A stretch of 64,000 nucleotides of DNA from Verrucomicrobiota bacterium JB023. Its GTDB lineage: Bacteria > Verrucomicrobiota > Verrucomicrobiia > Verrucomicrobiales > Akkermansiaceae. The stretch is from NCBI GenBank assembly GCA_030673895.1, contig JAUTCR010000062.1:32871-96870 (forward strand). Direction: 5' to 3'. Positions 1 through 10,550 of this stretch are shown in pieces. The notes below the pieces were generated by a model. The model did not search any database and had not been told where the DNA came from. It saw only the letters and a program-made list of their open reading frames with translations. The translations under genes were made by a program, and so were the position numbers. Numbering within the stretch: the stretch's first letter is position 1; each line of letters opens with the position of its first letter.

Positions 1-36
1 TTCGACCAAATCGGGCTTTTCACGAACCTCAAACAT
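1..36 (-). CDS. Start of a probable GTPase HflX (partial, runs off the window edge)
   Basis: Only the first 12 codons are present. An ATG at 34-36 reads MFEVREKPDLVE and then leaves the window. HflX proteins of this group often begin with a similar MFEV-x-EKP-x-LVE stretch ahead of the ribosome-splitting GTPase domain, which is the only basis for the name. The gene lies downstream of the thioredoxin lipoprotein on the same strand. Twelve residues cannot prove the family. Confidence 0.4.
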   Translation of the reverse strand, partial: MFEVREKPDLVE

Positions 37-87
37 GAGCGCGCACCCTAGCAGGGCGAAAGCTTCCTTTTCAAGGCCCCTCGCCGC

Positions 88-639
88 TTAGAGTCGCTGA
101 ATTCCCGGCGGAAGGTCATTTTCCTGCTTTCTGAGAGACTCCGAGGGTTCGCTTGAACCCTGAGGATGGGAAGGCTGCGAAGGTTTCGGGCGAGCCTCAC
201 GCACTGCCGCCGTGATTCTCTTTTCCACTTCCGCTTTTCCCAGCGCTCCAACAAATCGTCCGATTTCCCGTCCCTTAAAGAAAATCCGTGTATCCGGAAT
301 GGACCGCACCTCGTAGCGACGAGCCAATCCAGACTCCTTCTCGACATTCACTTTCGCAATCTGCACCCCCGGTGTTCCCTCTGCCGCATAGTCTTCCAGA
401 ACTGAAGCCAACTTGCGGCAGGGCCCACACCAGTCTGCATAGAACTCGACGACAACAATACGATCCTCCTTCGCAAGGAGAGCGCGAAATTGCCGGCTCG
501 ATAAGGTGCGGAAGCTCGTGACGACGGGCAACCCATCAGCCGAGACACTCTCGAAGTCTTCGGGAGCCTCCTTTTCTCCCACCTGATCGCAGGCAAGGAG
601 CAAAACAGTGGTCAAGAACAGGAACAGCAACCTCAGCAT
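88..639 (-). CDS. Thioredoxin-fold lipoprotein (WCGPC)
   Basis: A 183-residue exported thiol-disulfide protein. Residues 1-16 form a hydrophobic signal ending in a lipobox with the lipidated Cys at 17 (LLAC). A thioredoxin domain follows, with the active site WCGPC at 70-74 and the expected cis-proline after SI near 115. The last 35 residues are Pro, Ser and Glu rich and look disordered. A WCGPC site usually means a disulfide reductase. Anchored in the envelope, it could reduce periplasmic substrates or serve cytochrome maturation; the substrate cannot be read from sequence. It starts just downstream of the atp operon terminator, so it probably has its own promoter. Confidence 0.9.
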   Translation of the reverse strand: MLRLLFLFLTTVLLLACDQVGEKEAPEDFESVSADGLPVVTSFRTLSSRQFRALLAKEDRIVVVEFYADWCGPCRKLASVLEDYAAEGTPGVQIAKVNVEKESGLARRYEVRSIPDTRIFFKGREIGRFVGALGKAEVEKRITAAVREARPKPSQPSHPQGSSEPSESLRKQENDLPPGIQRL

Positions 640-657
640 CGGGCTAAACTACCAAAG

Positions 658-687
658 AAAAAGGGATCCTCAAATTAATGGGACCCC
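658..687 (-). terminator. Rho-independent terminator of the atp operon
   Basis: On the minus strand a 7-bp stem (GGGGTCC with GGATCCC, one G-U pair) closes an 11-nt loop and is followed directly by TTTTTC. It lies about 40 bp after the atpC stop and just ahead of the thioredoxin lipoprotein start. Confidence 0.75.
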
Positions 688-725
688 TGGAAACGAATGA
701 TGGAAGGCGAACAGCCAATTAGCAA

Positions 726-1142
726 TTAGGAGGAGCTAGCCCGCTTCCTCTTCAGACGAAGCTGGGCCATCGCGCTTGCAATCACCGCCTGCTGGGCGGC
801 AATCTCTTCGGCCTCTTTCGGGTCGATTTCTTCCAAGGCCTTCTCGGCCCGGGCGAGAGCTTTCTCGACCTTTTCTTCGTCAATCTCGTCCTGTTGGAAG
901 GCCACGTCGGTGAGGACGGTGACCTTCTCCTGAGTCACCTCAGCAAAACCGTTACCAATGGCCAGTTCGTTGACCTGACCATCCTTGGCATACCGAAGTT
1001 CACCTGCAACGACTGCGGTGACCAGAGCGGCGTGCATTTCCAGAATGCCAACCTCTCCATCCGCCCCAGGCAGATAGACGTTTTCAACCTGATCGGAGAA
1101 GACCTTCCGCTCGGGAGTGACGATATCGAGATGGAGAGACAT
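726..1142 (-). CDS. atpC: F1Fo ATP synthase subunit epsilon
   Basis: The 138-residue central-stalk subunit that couples rotation to catalysis and can inhibit ATP hydrolysis. The N-terminal beta-sandwich opens with the family pattern L-x-L-D-I-V-TPERKVFSDQV and includes PGADGEVGILEMHAALVTA. The C-terminal part is a Glu/Ala-rich helical hairpin ending in basic residues. It is the last gene of the operon, 39 bp after atpD, and is followed by a terminator. Its length is normal for bacteria. Confidence 0.97.
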   Translation of the reverse strand: MSLHLDIVTPERKVFSDQVENVYLPGADGEVGILEMHAALVTAVVAGELRYAKDGQVNELAIGNGFAEVTQEKVTVLTDVAFQQDEIDEEKVEKALARAEKALEEIDPKEAEEIAAQQAVIASAMAQLRLKRKRASSS

Positions 1143-1181
1143 GGTTAATTCAGAAAAATCAGATGCGATAGAGCTTCAGCC

Positions 1182-2696
<1,515 letters not shown>

Positions 2697-2730
2697 TTAA
2701 TGAAAGTGCTGTCGATGAAAGGTCCCGTGA

Positions 2731-3633
2731 TCATTCCATCGCCTTCATCGCCGTCGTGATCTCGAGGAGTTCCGCGGTGATGGCAGCCTGTCGGGCCTTA
2801 TTGTATTCGAGGGTCAATTCCTTGGTCATCTTCTTGGCGTTGTCGGTGGCGCCCTTCATGGCCACCATCCGTGCCGAGTGCTCGGATGCCCGTGATTCGA
2901 CAATCATCTGATAAACTTGGAAATTGACGAAAAGAGGAAGAAGCGAATCCAAAACGCCTTCGGCACTCGGCTCGAAAAGATACTCTTTACCAAGAGCGGT
3001 CTCCTTGCTGGCTTCCGTGACCTCCTCTTCCTTACCCACTCCCTCGTAGGCTTGCTTCTCACCGACCGTTTCCGCATCGATTGGAAGAAGCTGAACCACG
3101 GTCGGCTCTTGATTCAAAGTGGTCACGAAATTGGTGAACGCGACCGAGATCTTATCGTATTCTCCGGAAAGGAACTTCTTGGTCAAGAGAGTGGCAATCG
3201 GACGAGCCTCGATGAAAGGCACCGGGTCCTTCACCTCAAAGTCGGCTTCGATCTTTTTGCCTGCTTTCCCAAGTTGCTCACGCAGCTTGCGTCCAACCGT
3301 GATGTAGTCCGCATCGCTGGAAACGGTTGTCCGAATCTTCTTCAGCAAATTGGTATTCAGGGGGCCGCAGAGCCCCTTGTCGGTCGAGACGACCAGGACA
3401 AGCTCCTTGCCGCCATCCGGACGCTTCTCGAGGAGAGGATGCGATTCCTCGCTGACGTTCTCCTTGAGATTGACCAGAACCTGGTTCAGCAAATCGGCAT
3501 AGTCCCGGCCAGCGAGCGCCTGGTCCTGCGCCTTCTTCATCTTCGCCGCTGCCACCAGCTGCATGGCGCGGGTGATTTGAGCGGTGTTTTTGACCGACTT
3601 GATGCGTCGGCGGATGTCACGAAGATTGGCCAT
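2731..3633 (-). CDS. atpG: F1Fo ATP synthase subunit gamma
   Basis: The 300-residue rotor shaft of F1. It has the expected long N-terminal helix (MANLRDIRRRIKSVKNTAQITRAM), the STDKGLCGPLN segment of the Rossmann-like middle, and a C-terminal helix with the conserved RMVAMKGATDNA pattern. A Glu-rich insertion near residues 190-215 is slightly longer than in E. coli. It follows atpA by 38 bp. Confidence 0.98.
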   Translation of the reverse strand: MANLRDIRRRIKSVKNTAQITRAMQLVAAAKMKKAQDQALAGRDYADLLNQVLVNLKENVSEESHPLLEKRPDGGKELVLVVSTDKGLCGPLNTNLLKKIRTTVSSDADYITVGRKLREQLGKAGKKIEADFEVKDPVPFIEARPIATLLTKKFLSGEYDKISVAFTNFVTTLNQEPTVVQLLPIDAETVGEKQAYEGVGKEEEVTEASKETALGKEYLFEPSAEGVLDSLLPLFVNFQVYQMIVESRASEHSARMVAMKGATDNAKKMTKELTLEYNKARQAAITAELLEITTAMKAME

Positions 3634-3671
3634 CGGGTTGTGTTACTGTTTTGCCTGAGTGAGAAATGAAA

Positions 3672-5213
<1,542 letters not shown>

Positions 5214-5237
5214 CGGTTTGTCTTTTTAGAGAGTTTT

Positions 5238-5633
5238 TCAGTTAAGGGCGTTTTCAAGACGCTGGATTCGGGCTTTCACCGAGCCATCGACGACATCGTC
5301 GCCCACGCGCACTTTCAATCCGCCCAACAAATCAGGGTTGGTGCGGAATTCAAAATTCAAGCCTTCGCCATATTGGCTGCTAATGCTGTCGCGAACCCGC
5401 TGTTCGGTAGCAGGATCGAGGAAGCGAGCACTTTCGACGAGGACATTTTTGCGGGCTTCCTCCTGCCGGACCAAGCGGGCCAAGGCAGCAAGAACCCCCC
5501 GATAATCCCGGGGCTTGTCGGCGACAAGCTTCGAAACCGCAGTCCGCATATGGTTCTCATCAAGATAACCATTGGGGCTGCACATCCGGAAGATGCGGCG
5601 AGCGGTCTTGAGTGCGGACTTCGAGATTTTCAT
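5238..5633 (-). CDS. atpH: F1Fo ATP synthase subunit delta, short form
   Basis: Only 131 residues, against roughly 175-185 in most bacteria. The C-terminal half is canonical: VLVESARFLDPATEQ, then FEFRTNPDLLGGLKVRVGDDVVDGSV, ending in RIQRLENAL. The N-terminal helical bundle that caps F1 is compressed to about 50 residues. The gene starts 20 bp after the atpF stop, so no missing N-terminal exon or frameshift can be hidden. Position in the operon makes the identity firm; the short form is probably a lineage trait. Confidence 0.93.
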   Translation of the reverse strand: MKISKSALKTARRIFRMCSPNGYLDENHMRTAVSKLVADKPRDYRGVLAALARLVRQEEARKNVLVESARFLDPATEQRVRDSISSQYGEGLNFEFRTNPDLLGGLKVRVGDDVVDGSVKARIQRLENALN

Positions 5634-5653
5634 TCGGAAATAGTGAGAAAAAT

Positions 5654-6196
5654 TTAGTTAGGAAGCGTGTTCAGAGCTTCTTCATTAATCCGGCGCTGGT
5701 CATCATCGTTCAGTGTGCGACCGGTGACTTGTGTGGTAGCCGTAGTGAGCAGCTTGCCGAATTCAGCCTTAAGCTCGGCTTTCATCTGCTCGCGCTCAGC
5801 CTTCGCGGCCTCCTCAGCCTTGGTAATGATGTTTTGTGCAGCCGCAACTGCCTTTTGCGTTTCGCTTTCGCCAATTTTTGCCGCGTTGTCGCGGGCTTCG
5901 TCGATGAGACGCTGGGCGTCGGCGTTCGCTTTTTCCAAAGCATCGGCCGTGCGCTTCTCGCTCTCAGCAAGTTGCGTTTCAATCTTCTTTAGATTGGCTT
6001 CCCCCGCCGCGATGCGCTGGCGACGCTCTTCAAGCATTTGCTGGATAGGACCGAAGGCAAACTTCTTGAGGATAAAGAGCACCACACCAAACGAAATCAA
6101 CTGGGCAATGAAAAACGGCCAGATGATCTTGAACTCCTTGGCGATGGGAGCGGCGACATCCTCGACGAGATTTGCGATGATAATGGTGTGGTACAT
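5654..6196 (-). CDS. atpF: F1Fo ATP synthase subunit b
   Basis: A 180-residue peripheral stalk subunit: an N-terminal membrane helix (FIAQLISFGVVLFILKKFAFGPI) followed by a long charged Ala/Glu/Lys-rich coiled coil. I start it at the ATG at 6196 (MYHTIIIANL). A GTG ten codons upstream is in frame, but it lies inside a strong hairpin. The gene follows atpE and precedes atpH. Only one b gene is present, so the stalk is presumably a b2 homodimer. Confidence 0.95.
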   Translation of the reverse strand: MYHTIIIANLVEDVAAPIAKEFKIIWPFFIAQLISFGVVLFILKKFAFGPIQQMLEERRQRIAAGEANLKKIETQLAESEKRTADALEKANADAQRLIDEARDNAAKIGESETQKAVAAAQNIITKAEEAAKAEREQMKAELKAEFGKLLTTATTQVTGRTLNDDDQRRINEEALNTLPN

Positions 6197-6214
6197 AAGA
6201 AATCTGAGAAAGTG

Positions 6215-6238
6215 AGGCTCCCCCACGAGAGGGAGCCT
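6215..6238 (-). promoter_or_regulatory. Stem-loop in the atpE-atpF intergenic gap
   Basis: A perfect 8-bp inverted repeat (AGGCTCCC with GGGAGCCT) encloses an 8-nt loop between the atpE stop and the atpF start. No U-run follows, so it is not a classical terminator. Such hairpins often stabilise the 3' end of an upstream message. That would suit the need for about ten c subunits per two b subunits, but this is inference. Confidence 0.6.
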
Positions 6239-6252
6239 GTTGAAAAAACTGA

Positions 6253-6477
6253 TTAAGCCAAGAAGATGGCGAAGAAGACGATACCCTCAATCAGAGCGGC
6301 AAGAATAATCGCGAGGTTACGGATGTCGCCAGCAGCACCTGGATTACGACCGGTTGCTTCAGCAGCCTTCGCGCCGAGGATTCCGATACCCAGACCAGAA
6401 GCAAGAGCTGCAACTGCGACGTGGAGATTACCCTCGATTGCGCCGAGGACCATTGTTGTCAACATCATGGTGTCCAT
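6253..6477 (-). CDS. atpE: F1Fo ATP synthase subunit c (H+ type)
   Basis: A 74-residue hairpin of two membrane helices that forms the rotor ring. Helix 1 carries the glycine-rich packing motif GLGIGILG, the loop has the conserved RNP, and helix 2 carries the ion-binding carboxylate Glu64 in LIEGIVFF. The residues that mark Na+-dependent rings are absent: a Gln in helix 1, and Ser-Thr plus a Tyr after the Glu. Here Glu64 is followed by Gly-Ile-Val-Phe-Phe. I infer proton coupling. Confidence 0.97.
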   Translation of the reverse strand: MDTMMLTTMVLGAIEGNLHVAVAALASGLGIGILGAKAAEATGRNPGAAGDIRNLAIILAALIEGIVFFAIFLA

Positions 6478-6549
6478 AGTTTTATTGTGTTTTGTGTTTC
6501 GTTCGCTGCCCCCACGATTCCCTATTCATGGTCAGACAGCGAAAAAGTG

Positions 6550-7479
6550 TTAGTGGTGAGCTTCGTCGTGGTCGTGGTCGTGCTCGCAAATCAAGCGCAG
6601 GAAGACCGCGGTCAAGAGAGTGAAAACAAGCGCCTGAATCAAGCCAACAAGCAATTCAAGGAAGTAGAAAGGAAGAGGAACCAGCCAAGAAACCGACCAG
6701 TGAGGCATGGCAATCATGGACTCCAGCATGGTCTCACCAGCGTAAACGTTACCATACAGACGGAAACTCAGAGCAACGGGGCGCAGGAGAATCGAAGCCA
6801 CTTCAATCAGTCCAACCATTCCGAAAATCACGACCATCGCGATGAACATTGCTCCACCGAACTTACCCTTGGGCGCGAAGATGTGAGCGAAAAAGCCCTT
6901 CACCCCATTTTCTTTGATGGCCCAGTAGAACCAGAGAACCGCAAAGGTGAGCGACATGGCCAACGTCATGTTCAAGTCAGCATTACCACCACGAAGGAAG
7001 GGACGGAAACGGTCATGAGGGTCCACATTCTCCCCGGTGAGCGCCAGCCCAATGGTTCCGACTCCGGGGAAGAGACCAGCCCAGTTGGTGATTAGAATAA
7101 TCAGGAAAATTCCGCCAAAGAACCAGAAGGTCTTTTTGACCAAGTCGGACCCGAGAATCTCCTCGAGGAAATTGTAGAGAGACTCAACAACCCACTCGAC
7201 GCCATTTTGGAATCCTTGCGGAATCATCTCCATCTTCTTCGTCGCAGCGCGAGCGATGAAAACAACAATACCCACCACTATCCACAGCATGAGCATGGAG
7301 TTGGTGATTGGGAGCCCGAAGATACGCACAATTTCCTCAGCGTGCGCAGGAAGGTGGTCATGCGCGGCGTGAGCAACATGCTCACCTTCACCACCACCTG
7401 CCGCGAGGACAGTCGCCGAGGAAGCCAAGAGGCTCAGGCTTACGAAAGGTTTTAGATTTTTGGCCGGAGAAAAATTCAC
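6550..7479 (-). CDS. atpB: F1Fo ATP synthase subunit a
   Basis: A 309-residue membrane stator with the ion half-channels. The essential arginine is at 240 in LSFRLYGNVYAGE. The N-terminus looks like a cleavable signal (about residues 10-27) and leads to a His-rich external stretch (about 34-47). The C-terminus ends in a second His/Asp cluster. Both are additions compared with E. coli. The start codon is GTG. It is the first gene of the operon; no atpI or atpZ precedes it, only msrB 184 bp upstream. Confidence 0.97.
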   Translation of the reverse strand: MNFSPAKNLKPFVSLSLLASSATVLAAGGGEGEHVAHAAHDHLPAHAEEIVRIFGLPITNSMLMLWIVVGIVVFIARAATKKMEMIPQGFQNGVEWVVESLYNFLEEILGSDLVKKTFWFFGGIFLIILITNWAGLFPGVGTIGLALTGENVDPHDRFRPFLRGGNADLNMTLAMSLTFAVLWFYWAIKENGVKGFFAHIFAPKGKFGGAMFIAMVVIFGMVGLIEVASILLRPVALSFRLYGNVYAGETMLESMIAMPHWSVSWLVPLPFYFLELLVGLIQALVFTLLTAVFLRLICEHDHDHDEAHH

Positions 7480-7499
7480 AACGAATGCTTGCGGGCATT

Positions 7500-7528
7500 C
7501 GAATACGAGGCGGCCTAAGGAGGGTCAA
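7500..7528 (-). promoter_or_regulatory. Putative atp operon promoter
   Basis: On the minus strand TTGACC (7523-7528) and TATTCG (7500-7505) are separated by 17 bp. The -10 match is weak. Transcription would start near 7493, leaving a leader of only about 14 nt before the GTG start of atpB; a small inverted repeat (GAATGC with GCATTC, 7483-7500) lies there. The call rests on spacing and on the operator directly upstream. Confidence 0.4.
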
Positions 7529-7532
7529 GAGT

Positions 7533-7556
7533 ACTTTGTGAAAAATTTCACAAAGT
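7533..7556. promoter_or_regulatory. CRP/FNR-family type palindrome upstream of the atp operon
   Basis: Perfect 11-bp arms (ACTTTGTGAAA and TTTCACAAAGT) flank a central AA. The core reads TGTGA-N6-TCACA, which is exactly the E. coli CRP consensus spacing and half-site. It lies directly upstream of the proposed -35 box, centred about 51 bp before the inferred start. No T-run follows, so a terminator is unlikely. Confidence 0.65.
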
Positions 7557-7663
7557 CCCCGAGGTGGCTTTGGCCCAAGCTCCTTAGCCGGCCCTCTCAT
7601 CGACGAGCCAGCATAAAACCTTTCGCCAAAAAGAGCTAATAGCCAAAGCCTTACAGTGAGAAA

Positions 7664-8266
7664 TCAGTCTTTGTCCGACTTTTCTTCTGATTCTGAGTCG
7701 GCAGGGATGAACTTGAGCACTGTTCCATTGATGCAGTACCTTTGATCAGTAGGAGTGTTAAACCCCTCACCCTCGAAAACATGCCCAAGGTGCCCATCGC
7801 ATTTGGCGCAGCGGACCTCGATTCTCACCATACCACCCGAGACATCAGGCAGGGTTTTGAGATTCTCTTCCTTGGAGGGATCGAAGAATGACGGCCAGCC
7901 GCAGCGGGCATCAAATTTCTGATCCGAGGTGAACAGTTCCGCCCCACAACCAGCGCAAACGTAGGTCCCTGCACCCTGCCCCTTGAACTCATCGTAAACC
8001 TTTCCAAAGGCACGCTCAGTTCCAGCCTCGCGGAGAATGCGATATTGCTCCGGCGTTAGCTCCTCTTTCCATTCGTCTTCAGTTTTCACAACTTTTTTCA
8101 CCGGCTCTTCCGGTTTCTTTTCGAGAATTTCCATGACCTCTTTCCCCGAGGCCTCCGTTTGTCCACTCATCGCCAAACCAGCGATTCCAAGAACCAGGCA
8201 TCCAATCAGCCCCCAGGTCAGCAGTTTTCCGTTCATTGCCATACCTATACGACCAATGAGGAGCAT
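7664..8266 (-). CDS. msrB: Peptide-methionine (R)-S-oxide reductase, exported
   Basis: Reduces methionine-R-sulfoxide in proteins. Of 200 residues the MsrB domain covers about 65-190. Two zinc-binding CxxC pairs are visible at C104/C107 and C153/C156. The CGWPSF segment is present, and the catalytic cysteine is C178 in [12 protein letters not shown] hydrophobic segment at 16-33 is a signal or anchor, so the enzyme acts outside the cytoplasm. In-frame ATGs at 8242 and 8236 are alternative starts; the first ATG has an AGGGA eight bases upstream. A periplasmic MsrB fits the many secreted thioredoxins that could recycle it. Confidence 0.95.
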   Translation of the reverse strand: MLLIGRIGMAMNGKLLTWGLIGCLVLGIAGLAMSGQTEASGKEVMEILEKKPEEPVKKVVKTEDEWKEELTPEQYRILREAGTERAFGKVYDEFKGQGAGTYVCAGCGAELFTSDQKFDARCGWPSFFDPSKEENLKTLPDVSGGMVRIEVRCAKCDGHLGHVFEGEGFNTPTDQRYCINGTVLKFIPADSESEEKSDKD

Positions 8267-8297
8267 TTTCTATTCCCTGCCGACGATTTCTCCCAGT

Positions 8298-9098
8298 TTA
8301 TCCTGTCTTGACGAAACCGGCGGGGAAAATCCATTGCATCAGCATGGAGAGAAAGAAGTTGGAAATCAAAATAGCCAGCGAAGAAAAGACCATCGCACTC
8401 GTCGTCCCCCTGCCAACTCCCACCGCACCATTCGAGGCTTTCAATCCTTGGTGACAGGAGATTAGGACAATCAGGAGCCCGAAGACCATGCCCTTGATGA
8501 GCGCAATCGCGACATCATCAGGCCCGGAGTATTCCTGCACATTCTCAATCCAGATCGCGGCATCAACCTTGAAGAGAGGCACGCCGACCAAAAAAGAGGC
8601 TCCGATACCGAAGGAAACCGATTGCGCAATAAGAAGCGGAACGGAAAGCATCATCGCGAGCACTCTCGGCACCACAAGGTAATCGATGGGATGCACCGCC
8701 ATCGACCTCAGAGCATCAATCTGCTCCGTCACCTTCATCGTCCCAATCTCGGCAGCCATGGATGAGCCGACCCGCCCGGCAAGCATCAACCCAGTGATGG
8801 TGGCTCCCAGCTCACGCAACATCGCCGCACTGACCAATCCCCCAGCCAAAGTCTCCATCCCAACCAGACGGAACTGGTAGAGAGCCTGCACGGCAAGGAC
8901 CGCCCCGGTGAAGGCGCCCGTCAATATCACCACCGGCTGGGAGCGAAAACCAATCTCGGCAACCTGCTTCCAGAATTGGCGCCACCGCTTGGGCCCCTTG
9001 AGCAAGGATTCTCCGATCTCGCGAGCGAGCAACCCCAGCTCTCCAAGGTACTCGATAAAAGCCAGCACGATGCGGCCAATTTTGCGAATTTGCTCCAC
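8298..9098 (-). CDS. mlaE: MlaE-family ABC transporter permease
   Basis: Membrane permease of the Mla-type phospholipid transport system, 266 residues from a GTG at 9098. Several hydrophobic helices frame the family core, including RELGATITGLMLAGRVGSSMAAEIGTM and EQIDALRSM. An in-frame ATG at 9161 would add 21 residues, but it lies inside the HU terminator hairpin and encodes an untypical Gly/Ser-rich peptide, so I reject it. The ATPase (mlaF) and MCE protein (mlaD) that normally accompany it are not in the window. Confidence 0.92.
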   Translation of the reverse strand: MEQIRKIGRIVLAFIEYLGELGLLAREIGESLLKGPKRWRQFWKQVAEIGFRSQPVVILTGAFTGAVLAVQALYQFRLVGMETLAGGLVSAAMLRELGATITGLMLAGRVGSSMAAEIGTMKVTEQIDALRSMAVHPIDYLVVPRVLAMMLSVPLLIAQSVSFGIGASFLVGVPLFKVDAAIWIENVQEYSGPDDVAIALIKGMVFGLLIVLISCHQGLKASNGAVGVGRGTTSAMVFSSLAILISNFFLSMLMQWIFPAGFVKTG

Positions 9099-9134
9099 AA
9101 CGCCATTTCTTCCCGATGAGCCGCCACCGCAAAC

Positions 9135-9164
9135 AAAAAAACCGATGGATGACGAACCCATCGG
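9135..9164 (-). terminator. Rho-independent terminator after the HU gene
   Basis: On the minus strand the arms CCGATGG and CCATCGG form a 7-bp stem with a 9-nt loop, followed by a run of seven T. It lies 35 bp after the HU stop codon and separates HU from mlaE. Confidence 0.85.
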
Positions 9165-9198
9165 CTATTTTGGGGAAATTGATTGTTCTTAAAAAAGA

Positions 9199-9474
9199 TT
9201 AGAGAGAGTTCTTCAAAGTCGAAGAAGGCTTGAAGCCAACCGACTTGGAAGCAGCAATCTTCATGGACTCTCCTGTCTTGGGGTTACGGCCCATCCGCGC
9301 CGCACGCTTCTTCACCTCGAAGGTGCCAAAGCCGATAATCTGCACCTTCTTGTCTTTCTTCACACCTTTGGCGATGGAATCCAAAACAGCGGCGACTGCT
9401 TCCTCAGCGGAACGTTTGGTCGCTTCATTACCGAGGGCCTTTTGTACTGATTCAATGAGCTCTGCTTTATTCAT
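9199..9474 (-). CDS. HU-family nucleoid DNA-binding protein
   Basis: 91 residues, the normal size of HU/IHF. The N-terminal helices begin MNKAELIESVQKAL. The body motif IGFGTFEVKKRAARMGRNPKTGESM contains the beta-ribbon arm with the DNA-intercalating RNP. It bends and compacts DNA, and nothing separates HU from IHF with certainty. It has its own terminator. A 17-bp inverted repeat (AGATTCT-GTT-AGAATCT, 9628-9644) lies about 150 bp upstream and could be an operator. Confidence 0.96.
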   Translation of the reverse strand: MNKAELIESVQKALGNEATKRSAEEAVAAVLDSIAKGVKKDKKVQIIGFGTFEVKKRAARMGRNPKTGESMKIAASKSVGFKPSSTLKNSL

Positions 9475-9682
9475 AGCGCGTTTCTTTTCATCGATTTGAA
9501 AATCTTTTGCAAAGCCAAATTAGTACCGCACGAACCCTTGTGTCATAAGGAATTCCGGCCCTTCATCGATTTTGGGCAGGTTTACTCTTGATTTAAATTT
9601 CCCGACAGCTAAGCGATTGACGCTGTTAGATTCTGTTAGAATCTCTCAAAACCCCAGAAAAAGGTGATTCGCTAGCAGCCAA

Positions 9683-10441
9683 TCAAGATTCAGTCACCTC
9701 GGCGACGACCTCCGCTGGAGCATAGCGGAAGTGGCCAAGAACCTGATAGGCAAAGAGTTCGTCCTCCCAGCGAGGACCGGAGCCATTGTTGTGGACGATC
9801 CACTTATCCTCGGACAACTCACCTGGACCAGGCACCACAATGCCAACATGGGTGGTGCCTTCCGGAAGATTCCAGAAGACCAAGTCACCGAAGTTGTAGT
9901 CACTTGCGAGATTGGAGATCGGAAGAGTTTCTCCGTTTCTGCCGAAAAATCTTTGCAAATTGGCAGCGCGACGATGGTCAATATTCGGGTCAGGCCGCTC
10001 CAAACCCCAAAGATGGTAGGGGTAGCGAGTGAAATTCGCCTTCATATCATCATTGACCAAGAGCTGCAGATCGACTCCCAGGCTGCGGTAGGCGCGGATG
10101 ATGACATCTTCAGCCTTTCCCTTGTCAGCAGGAATATCCCCGCCAGGGAAGTCGATGTTCCAATACTCAACGCTATAGTTGATGGGATTTTTCGTCCGCT
10201 GCAGTGCGGCGGCCGCTAAGCGGGAGGAGAAGCCTCCCTGTTGATTCAGATCGGAGATTGCCCGCTCCAGATTAGTCGCATTAGGCTGACTTTGCTGAGC
10301 CTGCAAAAAAGGCAACATGGGCCGAGCCAGGAAGAAACCCAAGGCCACGGCGAACAGCAAGAGAAGCCAGCCTCCCGCAGGATGCAGCTGTTTCTTGACC
10401 TTGGGTGCCGGACCGATGTATTCGATGGGTTGAAGTCTCAC
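9683..10441 (-). CDS. DUF1287 family protein, membrane-anchored
   Basis: 252 residues with one membrane helix at about 24-39 and the rest probably periplasmic. The DUF1287 pattern is clear: NYSVEYWNIDFPGGDIPADKG, DVIIRAYRSLGVDLQLLVNDDM, then DPNIDHRRAANLQRFF and a C-terminal THVGIVV and IVHNNGSGPRWED. The family resembles NlpC/P60-like cell-wall hydrolases in its conserved pattern, but the cysteine expected before DVI in many members is Glu here. The function is unknown. Confidence 0.85.
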   Translation of the reverse strand: MRLQPIEYIGPAPKVKKQLHPAGGWLLLLFAVALGFFLARPMLPFLQAQQSQPNATNLERAISDLNQQGGFSSRLAAAALQRTKNPINYSVEYWNIDFPGGDIPADKGKAEDVIIRAYRSLGVDLQLLVNDDMKANFTRYPYHLWGLERPDPNIDHRRAANLQRFFGRNGETLPISNLASDYNFGDLVFWNLPEGTTHVGIVVPGPGELSEDKWIVHNNGSGPRWEDELFAYQVLGHFRYAPAEVVAEVTES

Positions 10442-10550
10442 AATCGTTTGAAACCTGAACGTTTACTAACCTTTCTTCTTTCAATGCTCCAAACAAAAAC
10501 AGCTGTGGAATGAAAAAACTCTGTCACCATCAAATTCTCCACTTTTCGCC

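Noticed and set aside
9099..9161. N-terminal extension of MlaE from the ATG at 9161
   Set aside because: That ATG lies inside the HU terminator stem, and the encoded Gly/Ser/Cys-rich peptide is untypical. The GTG at 9098 gives the usual MlaE length.
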